Origin: Phlebotomus papatasi
Lineage: Eukaryota; Arthropoda; Insecta; Diptera; Psychodidae
Length of the DNA stretch: 64,000 nucleotides
Direction of reading: 5' to 3'
NCBI RefSeq assembly: GCF_024763615.1
Contig: NC_077224.1
Coordinates: 81,540,712-81,604,711 of the forward strand
Shown here in pieces: positions 56,401 to 64,000 of the stretch. A program made the translations under genes and the position numbers. The notes beneath the pieces were generated by a model, which had not been told where the DNA came from, ran no database searches, and was given only the letters and a program-made list of their open reading frames with translations. The first letter of the stretch is position 1. Each line of letters opens with the position of its first letter.

Positions 56401-57154
56401 CTACTTTCTATTTGATCTTTTGTTAGATCTAACATGCCATAAGTTTAAAAAAAAAAAATTTTATAAAATGAGATTTCGAAGTAAAACATGAAAAATTAGA
56501 AAAAAAAAGATTCGGCAATTCTTGATGCAAACTAAAAATTGTTGCTTTATTATTTCGTAAAACATTTTTTCCAGTTCATTTTAAATCCTTTTCAAGTCTT
56601 TTTAAATTTACTATGAAAAGGGCTTTTTCTTATTTTTAAATCTTTAGCAATATTCGAATTATACCTAAGAGCCTCTACGCATTCAAGCAATTTTAAGTAA
56701 AATGGCTTTTTTTTAGAAAAGAATGCTCCCAATGTGAAGAGTAATTAAAAATTATTGAAAATAAAATGAACTGTAAAAGAAAAATATCACTTAATATTCA
56801 TTTTTTTTATATATTTTCTTTAGAATTAGTGGTGTGTTTGCAGGATTAGCTAAACCTTTTATTAAAAGTTTAAAAACGTTGAAATTAAAAATAATAGGAG
56901 AACTTGGGTGAAAATATAATAAAACGTATACTTTACTTTGAATTTCCGTATTCCTTGGAAAAAAACAAGAATCCAATAATTTAAACTAGAGGAGGTTAAT
57001 AAAAATTCAAAGAGTTTGATATTTCTTTTATCTTGAAAAATCTTGAATTTTGAAATTTTCAACTTGTCACATTTACATCAGGTTGTTCTTTTTTCGTTTG
57101 ATATCTCCCCAAATATTTTTACAAAAATTTTTTGTATATCGTATTTTTTTCCTT
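56401..57154. other. AT-rich DNA, no gene seen
   Basis: 56.8-57.06 kb has two overlapping - strand frames of about 60 codons, low in complexity. 57.02-57.08 kb (cttgaattttgaaattttca) resembles one end of MITE-h without its terminus. Confidence 0.55.
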
Positions 57155-57392
57155 TAAGGCTGTCTACACACTATGAGCATTTTTTAAAAAAATTCTTTAA
57201 AAAATAACCCTAAAAAGGTTTTTAAAAAGAATCGGCTCTACACTAGTGAAAATTTTTGTAAAAAAATGGATTTTTTACAGGAATTTGCCTAGTATGTAAG
57301 CAATTTTGTAAAAAAAACCGACCCATTTTTATTTTTTTAAAATTTTTTTAAAGAATTTTTTTAAAAAATGCTCATATGTGTAGACAGCTTAA
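57155..57392. mobile_element. MITE-f, copy 2
   Basis: aaggctgtctacacactatg to catatgtgtagacagctta. It is almost base-for-base the same as 23253-23487, in the same orientation. Confidence 0.9.
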
Positions 57393-57826
57393 ATTGGCAA
57401 AACATTAATCATTACAGAAAATATTTCGGAAAAATGCAAGTCAAATAGAGTGTTAAAATATAATGGCGTCTACGCACTTAGAAGCAGTTTTCGTCTAAAA
57501 TTGCCTCTAAAAAAAAAGATTAACGTTTCTGTCTACAATGATAGGGAAAATTTTCTTTAAACAATCGTTTTTTTTTAATTGCTCCAAGTGTGTAAACTCC
57601 TTAACTCAAAAGATGTTTCATCCAGGTGGTAAACAGATCTGCTACTTACAGTTTACTTTGGGTACCGATTGCCGATTGGCGATGAGTGTGATCATACTGA
57701 TCGGTGATATCACACTGATCGGCATGATCGGATGATGGTTAGATCTGCCGATCTAACACTCAAGGATTTTGCTTTACAAGTCAAAAATAACAAAACTTTA
57801 TAACCGTTTAATGTTTTTTTTAAGTG
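57393..57826. other. No gene seen; short palindromic GATC-rich stretch
   Basis: 57660-57760 contains accgattgccgattggcgat, gtgatcatactgatcgg and tgatatcacactgatcgg, a dense set of (t)gatc and gccgat words related to the 51.6-51.9 kb repeat. A 65-codon frame spans it but is not convincing. Confidence 0.5.
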
Positions 57827-57995
57827 CCGTAGATGCGGGTGAGTTTGTACTCCGTGCTTTTCTATAATTCTAGCACTTAATGATGGTCTTTACCGATCCG
57901 ATCTACCATGTTTAATCGGTGAGGACCGTTCTTAAACGTTAGAATTAGAGAAAAGTTTATGAACAGCAGGGTGTCAAAGTCTCCCGCATCTACGG
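57827..57995. mobile_element. MITE-i foldback, copy 2
   Basis: ccgtagatgcgggtgagttt and gtcaaagtctcccgcatcta-cgg are inverted ends. The inner arms cacttaatgatggtctttac / gaccgttcttaaacg and the centre gatctaccatg match copy 1 (4.73 kb). About 169 bp. Confidence 0.85.
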
Positions 57996-58160
57996 AAAAT
58001 CCGGAAACCACAGAATTCCGGACAAACCTATTTGAAAGCTCGGATTTCGATTAAACCAGTAATGTTCAAGAAATTACGCAATTCTACAGTAATTCAAAGA
58101 TATTTATGTAGTTATAGATTTTTTTTAAATAAAATTTTATAGAGAACCGTCCGAAATCCA

Positions 58161-58790
58161 ATGTGCTGGATATACTTAACGTAATTATAATAAAAATAAT
58201 TGAATTACATTTCTATCAGTTTCTGACTATTCCGTATCTCGGCTTAAGAAGAATAATGGCTTAGATAGGGTAAGTGTGCCAAATTTCGGCATAGTTGCAT
58301 GCAAGCGCCAAAGTCTCAAGTTTGAAATGTAATATCTTTAATAGAAATTGATTTTTTTTATTCCTTCTTCTTAAGGAATGTTGCTTGGAACCTTGTAGAG
58401 AGTTTATCGTTTTTATTTACTCTGAAAATCATTCTTAATACATTTTAAAATGAATAAAAATGTAGACTAGCTTTGGTGGCCTATTTCGGCCACCTTCATT
58501 CTCATAGTTCCTTGCCCTTCAGGAATTCTTCCAATGCCTTTTTCACGTCATCTCGTTTGTCGAAGCAAAATTTTTTGTTATTCTTTTGCATTGCATAATC
58601 TCTAAAGTATGTAAAAACTAAAAAATCATGGTAATTAGAGGAACAAAAAAGGTGGCCGAAATTGCAAGGTGGCCAGAATTTGGCACACTTACCCTAGTGG
58701 AAAACTGATGGGAATTTAGTATAATCATTATTTTGATTATAATTACGTTAAGCCATATCACAGCTGAAGTCGTAAATGTGTCCAGCACAT
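58161..58790. mobile_element. MITE-j, copy interrupted by MITE-g
   Basis: atgtgctggatatacttaac-gtaatta and taattacgttaagccatatc-acagctgaag-cgtaaatgtgtccagcacat are the inverted arms. Blocks ctatcagtttctg and aaactgatggga correspond across the nested MITE-g. Confidence 0.75.
58266..58696. mobile_element. MITE-g, copy 1, with a conserved coding remnant
   Basis: tagggtaagtgtgccaaatt-tcggc and gccagaatttggcacactta-ccct are inverted ends. About 430 bp. On the - strand an open stretch of at least 38 codons ends ...RDDVKKALEEFLKGKEL and a stop. It resembles the C-terminal region of mariner-type transposases, where a helix with KALxxF(L/F) follows the last catalytic residue. The identification is tentative. 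Confidence 0.8.
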
Positions 58791-58843
58791 ATATTACATT
58801 GTCCGGATTTCCGCGTTGTCCAAAATTCCAAACTTTACCCTGC

Positions 58844-59288
58844 TAAATTTGAAACATTACCAAGATTGGTCCTATTGTTTACATCAACCCATTTCAGCGT
58901 CAACAATTTAGTTTACACTTCCCCACGCCAATTGTCATTTTTCTGAGAGGAAGGGAACTTCCGATACTCCTATTGGATGCTGTGCAGCACTGCCCACAAA
59001 TTTTCAACAAGTCCCTCTTTTCGATAATTTCCAAAAATAAACTTAAGCGGGCCATTATTTGTAGAATTTCCTCCACCACTTCGCTTGTTTATTTTTATAA
59101 CGACCAATTCATTGAGTTTTTCTTATCGTTTCTCTGAATTTTTGAGTCGCAGTCGTCCTGTTATCAGCGCCATCATCCGTCAAAGAGGGAAAGTTATTTA
59201 CTACCTCTTTTGTAAACAAGGTGACGCACGAGAGAGGTTATCGTGTTACCCGATGTGAGTGTTGCTATGTCAAAGTTGACAAAACGTC
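58844..59288. other. Unique, GC-richer DNA upstream of a possible promoter
   Basis: Repeat-free. It contains several short G/C-containing blocks (cacgccaattgtca, gtgacgcacgagagagg) and no TATA box that I can place with confidence. Confidence 0.45.
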
Positions 59289-59460
59289 AGTCGATTTTGC
59301 ATTCGTCGCTGCGTAAATTCCGTGTTTTTCGCGTGATTATCCCTCAAATTAGGCCCTGTGCATCCCTAAATCCCTGATAAGAGTATCAATGGAGATTGTG
59401 GTGTAGCGATAATTGGTGCAAATCAGCAAAAAGTGTTCGAATTTGCCGCCAAATTGGTCA
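59289..59460 (+). promoter_or_regulatory. Candidate promoter and 5' untranslated exon (low confidence)
   Basis: acgtcagtcgattt offers an insect-type initiator (TCAGT at 59287-59291). The sequence that follows is markedly CpG-richer than its surroundings (cattcgtcgctgcg, tttttcgcgtg). A short upstream-type frame, ATGGAGATTGTGGTGTAG, lies inside. ttggtca|gtgagt at 59460/59461 is a strong splice donor. Together these look like a non-coding first exon of a gene running rightward. A second possible start, gaacATG at 59886, reads MSYVLLKR up to a donor gag|gtgaga at 59908/59909. No downstream exon was recognised in the window. Confidence 0.3.
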
Positions 59461-60590
59461 GTGAGTCTCAATGGACGTCAAAAACAACCAATCAAATCCA
59501 ATGGCGGCGCTTATGGCAAATTTCATTGGAGCTTCGGACAACTGACAATTTTTCTATTGGTTTATAACTGTGCCGATCATCCCCATTGGTTTTTGAAACC
59601 CCAAAAACTCACGATTTTACCACGTGCTTCACATACGCTGCACTCCGACTGTTTACACATGCATTCATTCAATTTTAAATGCAGCATCGCATTGTAATTC
59701 ATTTCAATGTGTTCTAAATATCAATGGGAAATTCCATCTTGAAGCCACTGACTGAACAATATTTCTGTGCATCTTCCTCTCGTCTGAGACGAACTTAGAG
59801 GATTTTTGTGGTGTCGTTTGTGCCTCTGTGCGAGTGTATGTAGTGTTCCAATAAGGATTTTTGGGGAATAAAATTGAACCTGAACATGTCTTACGTATTG
59901 CTAAAGAGGTGAGAAAGCATAAAGAAAAAAAACTTGGGGGACAAAAGAGTGTTTACGCATCTTTTTTATATGTATTTCGTCACTCCTTGAGAGAAGATCC
60001 ACTCAGCCGAGGCACTCGAATGTGTCTCGACTGCAATGTGGAACGCAAAGTTACTGAAAAATCACGTAGCTTCTGTACACTGAGATTCTTATATGATCCA
60101 AATTGGATATTTTTTTTATAAATAAAATTTGAAACATTAGACTTTTAAAATTAATATGCATAACTATTCAAACTCTATATATTTTATTTTATTGCAAATT
60201 AATTTTTTTTCCTTATTTTCTTATACAATTTTTTATATAAAAATAATAAATGAAACTTTTCAAGTTAAACTAATTAATGGGATTCAATGTCGTTCGTAGA
60301 GATGATCCTTTTATTTCTACAGACATTTATTCAACCTAGTAATCACAAAAACTAAAAATTTACAACATTTCAAGAAAAAAAGACACCTCCCAAATAGCAA
60401 GTATCACCTCACTGGTGAATTTCTAACAAAATTGTCTATTTTCCATACGAAAAACGTAATTCACAAAGTAAATTTCATTTCGGGTAAAATTAACAAATTA
60501 CTCTAAATGCGAATTACAATTAACACAATTTACTAAGACTGAAGTAAATAAAAAAGTTCTGTCATATTTTTCGTAAAAAACTGCTCACAC
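59461..60590. other. Possible intron of the candidate gene, no exon recognised
   Basis: 59.46-60.12 kb is GC-richer and open in places (94 codons from 59413; 86 codons from 59861), but neither frame shows a domain. 60.13-60.59 kb is AT-rich. ctcccaaatagcaagtatca at 60385 is reminiscent of the element r terminus. Confidence 0.4.
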
Positions 60591-60591
60591 T

Positions 60592-61023
60592 TAGGGTAAG
60601 TGTGCCAAATTTCGGCATAGTTGCATGCAAGCGTCAAAGTCTCAAGTTTGAAATGTAATATTTTAAATTCAAATTGATTTTTTTTATTCTTTCTTCTTAA
60701 AGAGTGTTGCTTGGAACCTTGTAAAGAATTTACCGTCTTTATTTACTCTATAATCATTCTTAATACATTTTAAAATGAATAAAAAATATAGACATAGCTT
60801 TGGTGCCCTATTTCGGCCACCTTCATTCTCATAGTTCCTTGCCCTTCAGGAATTCTTCCAATGCCTTTTTCACGTCATCTCGTTTGTCCAAGCTACATTT
60901 TTTGTTATTCTTTTGCATTGCATAATCTCTAAAGTATGTAAAAACTAAAAAATCATGGTAATTAGAGGAACAAAAAAGGTGGCCGAAATTGCAAGGTGGC
61001 CGGAATTTGGCACACTTACCCTA
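60592..61023. mobile_element. MITE-g, copy 2
   Basis: ttagggtaagtgtgccaaat-ttcggc to ccggaatttggcacacttac-cctaa. It is very similar to copy 1 throughout. The - strand coding remnant (...KRDDVKKALEEFLKGKEL, stop) is conserved, with only two or three changed residues before it. The copy sits in unrelated flanking DNA. Confidence 0.85.
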
Positions 61024-61660
61024 AGTTTGAATAAAGCAATTTAATCCAAATTCCCCAAATCAAAATGTAATGAATTTAACGTTATCATCTTCTACAAATA
61101 ACAAATATTTAGATATAATACATTACTCATTAAATATTAAAAGAAAAATCCATAATTTTAATTAATTTATTCGTAGCGTCCAAAATTACCCTCAAACTGT
61201 TCAAAATTACAAGCTGTCACAAATTATGAGCATTTAGTGAGCATGTAATGAGAATTTTCGCGATATCTGACTAATTGGAGAACAAAATGACATTTGGGTT
61301 TTTTGGATCTGATCAATAGTTTTACTATTTTATGCTTTGAAAATTTATTATCAGTCTAAAAACAACAAAATTTTCTTCGTTGTATATTTGCGTGTTATTT
61401 ACCATCACAATTGTGTATAAATTTTATTAGGAAAATTTGAAAAAATGAAAATATATTTTATCACTAAACCTATCACGAAACGGTCAAATTGAACGGTTAA
61501 AAACTTTTTAAAATTAGCACAATTATCGATTAAACCATTCAAAGACTATTTATTTATATTGTGCTACTAATTTTAAAAAAAGAATTTGTCATCCAGAATT
61601 GAAATCGGAAAAGAGAATTAAGGAAAATATTAACAAAATCGACGCAATGAGCCCGAACAG
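61024..61660. other. AT-rich DNA, no gene seen
   Basis: No supported feature. Confidence 0.55.
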
Positions 61661-62960
61661 AAGTAGATTTTGATTCTCGAATAGTGTCTTGGATAAAAGG
61701 TAAATGGAACTCTATTCATTCATTCATTCATTTTCAACCGCTTATCCCTATTGGGGTCGCGGGCCCATGACATCCAAATTAGCAGCCCACGCTTGTCGAT
61801 CCTCCGCCACTTCAGGAAGATGTTCGGGTTCGATCCCGAGGCGTTCCAAGGCAAGATTCTGAATTTGATTCAGCCACCTTGTCCTAGGTCTGCCTCGAGG
61901 CCGAGGTCTCCTCACAATGGCTTGCATAGCTTTTCTGGGGAATCTTTCTTCATTCATGCGTTGAACATGTCCATACCATCGAAGTTGTGATCTCTCAACC
62001 CGAAGAAGCAGCTCCTCGACTCTTAGTTCCTCACGAACGGCCACATTCCTCACTCGATCTCTACGAGTGATTCCCTTAACCGCTCGAAGGTACCTCATCT
62101 CGGCAGCTTGTACTCGCGATCTTACCCTTTCGGTCACTACCCAAATCTCATGACCATAGGTGAGAATAGGAATGAACACAGCTTTGAAGACCGATAATTT
62201 AGCCGATCGACTAAGCTCGACCTTCCTCAGCACGCTTCTGCCAAGCTCCCTCATTAGTGCAGAAGCCTGACCGATTCGCGACGAGAGTTCTGCCTCCATC
62301 CTACCATCACTCGTGAATAACACCCCGAGATACTTGAACTTCTCCACCTGTTTCAATGAGACTCCACTAACATGTAGAGTGCATCCCACAGATTGTCGGG
62401 AAATCACCATTACTTCCGACTTACCCACGTTCACCTTCATACCTGTTTCGGCACAAACATTTACAAATCGGTCAAGTGTGCGCTGAAGCTCTTCTTCGGA
62501 AGATCCAAAAAGAACCAAATCATCTGCATAGAGGAGATGGCTCACCCTGAAATCCCCAATACGAATCGCATTCCGCCCCCGACTGCGTTCCATAATCTTG
62601 TCCATGTATATTATGAACAACAATGGTGATAGAACACACCCTTGACGCAGTCCAACACCCACTTGAAAACCTTCCGATTTGGATCCGTTTACTCGAACAC
62701 AGCTACTACAGTCTCTGTACAATGACTGAATGGCTCCTACCAATTCTTCATCCAGTCCGTACTCGTGCAGTACATCCCAAAGTTGTTCTCTCGGTACTCG
62801 GTCATATGCTTTTTCCAAATCTATGAAACAAGCATAGAGTGGAATTGCATACTCCCAAGCCTTTTCGACAATCATCCTCAGGGTATGGAACTCTATTTGC
62901 ACAAAAATCGCTGATCGGTCAGCAGTTCTCGAATAAAAAGTTCTAACCAAATAGAAATGG
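61661..62960 (+). repeat. Dispersed repeat p, copy 3, split by the retroposon
   Basis: The left part has gattctcgaatagtgtcttg-gataaaa(g)gtaaatggaactc. After the retroposon it resumes with aactctatttgcacaaaaat-cgctgatcgg. Both pieces align with 21.64-21.70 kb and 22.82-22.86 kb, which preserve the empty site. Confidence 0.75.
61717..62884 (-). mobile_element. 5'-truncated non-LTR retroposon, RTE-like
   Basis: A 13-bp target duplication, atggaactctatt, lies at 61704-61716 and 62885-62897. The 3' end (low coordinates, - strand) carries a (AATG)n tail, about four units. The 5' end is cut inside the reverse transcriptase, as usual for incomplete target-primed insertion. The whole insertion is about 1.17 kb. 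Confidence 0.9.
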
Positions 62961-62968
62961 CACTGCAT
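61748..62968 (-). CDS. Reverse transcriptase, C-terminal part (RTE-like retroposon)
   Basis: 406 codons are open. Residues 1-28 come from host p-repeat DNA and the target duplication; the element begins at about residue 29. Reverse transcriptase motifs follow in order: a FIDLEKAYDRV-type block with the first catalytic aspartate at 48-58, an RQGC(V/x)LSP block at 108-116, the catalytic YADDL at 147-151, and a FKYLG block at 211-215. A C-terminal stretch with WYGHVQRM (331-338) and RPRGRPRTRW (356-365) is common in RTE-type elements. The endonuclease domain and the first part of the reverse transcriptase are missing, so the protein cannot be functional. The frame has no internal stop, suggesting a recent insertion. 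The clade assignment is by eye and could be wrong. Confidence 0.85.
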   Translation of the reverse strand: MQCHFYLVRTFYSRTADRSAIFVQIEFHTLRMIVEKAWEYAIPLYACFIDLEKAYDRVPREQLWDVLHEYGLDEELVGAIQSLYRDCSSCVRVNGSKSEGFQVGVGLRQGCVLSPLLFIIYMDKIMERSRGRNAIRIGDFRVSHLLYADDLVLFGSSEEELQRTLDRFVNVCAETGMKVNVGKSEVMVISRQSVGCTLHVSGVSLKQVEKFKYLGVLFTSDGRMEAELSSRIGQASALMRELGRSVLRKVELSRSAKLSVFKAVFIPILTYGHEIWVVTERVRSRVQAAEMRYLRAVKGITRRDRVRNVAVREELRVEELLLRVERSQLRWYGHVQRMNEERFPRKAMQAIVRRPRPRGRPRTRWLNQIQNLALERLGIEPEHLPEVAEDRQAWAANLDVMGPRPQ

Positions 62969-63141
62969 AGCGAGTCTCGTTTTAAAATTAGTAGAATTCA
63001 GCTGAAGATACGCATGTTTTGAGCTGAACTGAAAACGGTTAGCATTTGATGCTCATTGGGAAATTTTTGCTACTTTGTTAATCAATATACACAGAAAATA
63101 TATTTTTTAATATCTAAAAAATTTTCTGTGGTTTATGTTCG
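62961..63141. other. No gene seen
   Basis: gcatttgatgctcattggg at 63044 is shared with the interior of MITE-cc (11.84 kb). Otherwise AT-rich. Confidence 0.5.
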
Positions 63142-63309
63142 TTAATTTTCAATTACCAACCTTTTCGTCAATTCTTTGTGTCTATTGTTAATACTTTCGA
63201 AAATATAAAGACAATTTCTAACATTTTGATCAATTGCTTGTAAAATTTTACCAGAGGCCAGACAAACAAAAATGTACGAAAAGCAAAATATCACGACAAA
63301 TTTTACCAT
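63142..63309 (-). CDS. Candidate signal-peptide exon of a secreted protein (low confidence)
   Basis: A 55-codon frame starts with ATG at 63309 in good context (AAA before ATG) and reads MVKFVVIFCFSYIFVCLASG. This is a typical signal peptide: Lys3, a hydrophobic core, and an A-S-G end. Directly after that, at the glycine codon, ctctg|gtaaaa is a plausible splice donor (about 63250), as in many insect secreted-protein genes with a leader-only first exon. Unspliced, the frame continues KILQAIDQNVRNCLYIFES... to a stop at 63142. No next exon was found before the p repeat. No homologue was recognised. Confidence 0.3.
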   Translation of the reverse strand: MVKFVVIFCFSYIFVCLASGKILQAIDQNVRNCLYIFESINNRHKELTKRLVIEN

Positions 63310-63404
63310 TTTATAATAATCAGAAACAAATGTTTGTAAAAAAAAATTGTTTATTAAATATTTAACTAACAAAAAATTGTGATAAATAAAAAAAATCACT
63401 TATT

Positions 63405-63730
63405 GTAAATGTCCTAATCCAAACCATTTCCACGGAAGACTCATCATATTAAGTTAATATTCTTCTGAAGAAAATTACATAAATTTGTTCCTTAACTCAT
63501 CTAGAATGTTTACTGTTTAGTGAAAATTCTTTAAATATAAATAAATATGTAAATGTTTAAATATAAAAAGGTAAATGTCCTAATTCAAAACCATTTGCAG
63601 ACGCTTTAACTTTGACAGAAGATTCAACACATTAAGTTCAATTTTTTTCTCAAGAGAATTACATAAATTTGCTCCTTTACTCTTCTAGAATGTTACTGTT
63701 TAGTGAAAATTATTTAAATATAATTTGAAA
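63405..63730 (+). repeat. 166-bp tandem duplication
   Basis: gtaaatgtcctaatccaaac starts at 63405 and gtaaatgtcctaattcaaaa at 63571. Both units contain ccattt(c/g)ca, agaattacataaattt- or gaaaattacataaatttg, and ctgtttagtgaaaatt. The copies have diverged. The duplication lies between the two candidate exons on the - strand. Confidence 0.8.
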
Positions 63731-63785
63731 ACTTCTTAAATACAAGAAAAATACACGAGTGTTAAATGCTTCTATTGGAAACAAA

Positions 63786-63939
63786 TTAATCCAAATGGAG
63801 ACAAGGGAAATTTTCTAATTGGAGACAAACAGTGTAAGTGAAACCGCGGCGAAAGGCTTCCAAAACCCTGTTCAGTTGCTCTTGAATGTAAGATTTGTTC
63901 TTATTCTTAATCTTTTCTCCCACGGGGGTGGCATTAGCT
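63786..63939 (-). CDS. Candidate coding exon at the right edge, unidentified
   Basis: A local GC-richer block is preceded on the - strand by a good acceptor (ggttgcatttttcag, about 63953-63940). It then reads, in an open frame, ANATPVGEKIKNKNKSYIQE-QLNRVLEAFRRGFTYT and on to a stop at 63786. The lysine/glutamine-rich amphipathic stretch looks like helical protein, unlike the neighbouring noise. The exon may end earlier at a donor near act|gtttgt (about 63830). Its 5' exons would lie beyond the window. I do not recognise the family. Confidence 0.35.
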
Positions 63940-64000
63940 CTGAAAAATGCAACCAGTTTTAGTGTAAATTTGTTCCTGCTTTCGTACACATTTCATAAGA

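Larger units (their letters stand above)
57996..58843. mobile_element. Element l, outermost of a three-level nest
   Basis: aatccggaaaccacagaatt-ccggacaa on the left and attgtccggatttccgcgtt-gtccaaaattcc on the right are inverted ends. Inside lie MITE-j (58161-58790) and, within that, MITE-g (58266-58696). A fragment of l is at 27.84 kb. Confidence 0.75.

Noticed and set aside
4916..61024. Telomeric origin of the TTAGGG-like element ends
   Set aside because: The insect telomere repeat is TTAGG in tandem. Here only single occurrences are found, always at inverted element ends.

Overview
The window is eukaryotic, strongly AT-rich and almost gene-free. It looks like intergenic or intronic DNA of an insect, most likely a dipteran (a sand fly or related lower fly is possible). 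That placement is inference from the density of small foldback DNA transposons, the non-LTR retroelement and the intron-like AT-rich setting; no single-copy marker gene confirms it. No complete conventional protein-coding gene could be recognised. The only long open frame, about 400 codons on the minus strand at 61.7-63.0 kb, is the reverse transcriptase of a 5'-truncated RTE-like retroposon.

The bulk is a graveyard of miniature inverted-repeat transposable elements (MITEs) and foldback elements. By comparing copies within the window I separate about twenty families, labelled here by letters (MITE-a, MITE-c and so on). Many are nested: b in c, a in c, e in d, j in k, g in j in l, and the retroposon in a p repeat. 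These nestings give a relative order of insertion. Two families carry traces of transposase coding sequence: a pogo/Tigger-like N-terminus at 10.1 kb and a mariner-like C-terminus (tentative) at 58.5 and 60.9 kb. One tRNA-derived SINE with target duplications lies at 27.3-27.5 kb.

Layout: 0-1.3 kb, GATTTTGG minisatellite; 3.4-5.6 kb, a packed cluster of s, j, m, i and h elements; 7.2-11.9 kb, m, a, pogo-like and cc elements between unique islands; 12-13.7 kb, a GC-richer unique island; 13.7-16.8 kb, large foldbacks dd, v, o and m; 18.1-19.1 kb, tandem repeats; 21.4-24.5 kb, p, d, f, o, c and b elements; 25.6-28.4 kb, a MITE-c array, a SINE and k/j; 28.5-30.9 kb, a GC-rich island and pogo-like DNA; 31.6-35.2 kb, two larger foldback elements; 36.7-38.5 kb, e elements and a long inverted repeat; 39.3-42.3 kb, c, aa, j, tandem units, m and a; 43.6-46 kb, k, h, an inverted minisatellite, v and a piggyBac-like MITE; 50.5-52.4 kb, nested d/e, an inverted minisatellite, j and b; 54.6-58.8 kb, c, s, f, i and the l/j/g stack; 60.6-62.9 kb, g and the retroposon.

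Host-gene candidates are weak: a possible promoter and 5' exon at 59.29-59.46 kb (+), a possible exon at 28.5-28.7 kb (+), a possible terminal coding exon running off the right edge (63.79-63.94 kb, -), and two short signal-peptide-like frames (46.43-46.56 and 63.14-63.31 kb, -). Moderately GC-rich, repeat-poor islands (about 6.0-6.8, 8.0-8.9, 12.0-13.6, 17.0-17.8, 20.2-21.3, 25.2-25.6, 28.5-29.2, 32.5-33.3, 36.0-36.6, 38.5-39.0, 42.5-43.0, 46.4-47.1, 48.8-49.6, 52.6-53.3, 53.8-54.4 and 58.9-60.1 kb) are the places where conserved regulatory DNA or exons would most likely be.
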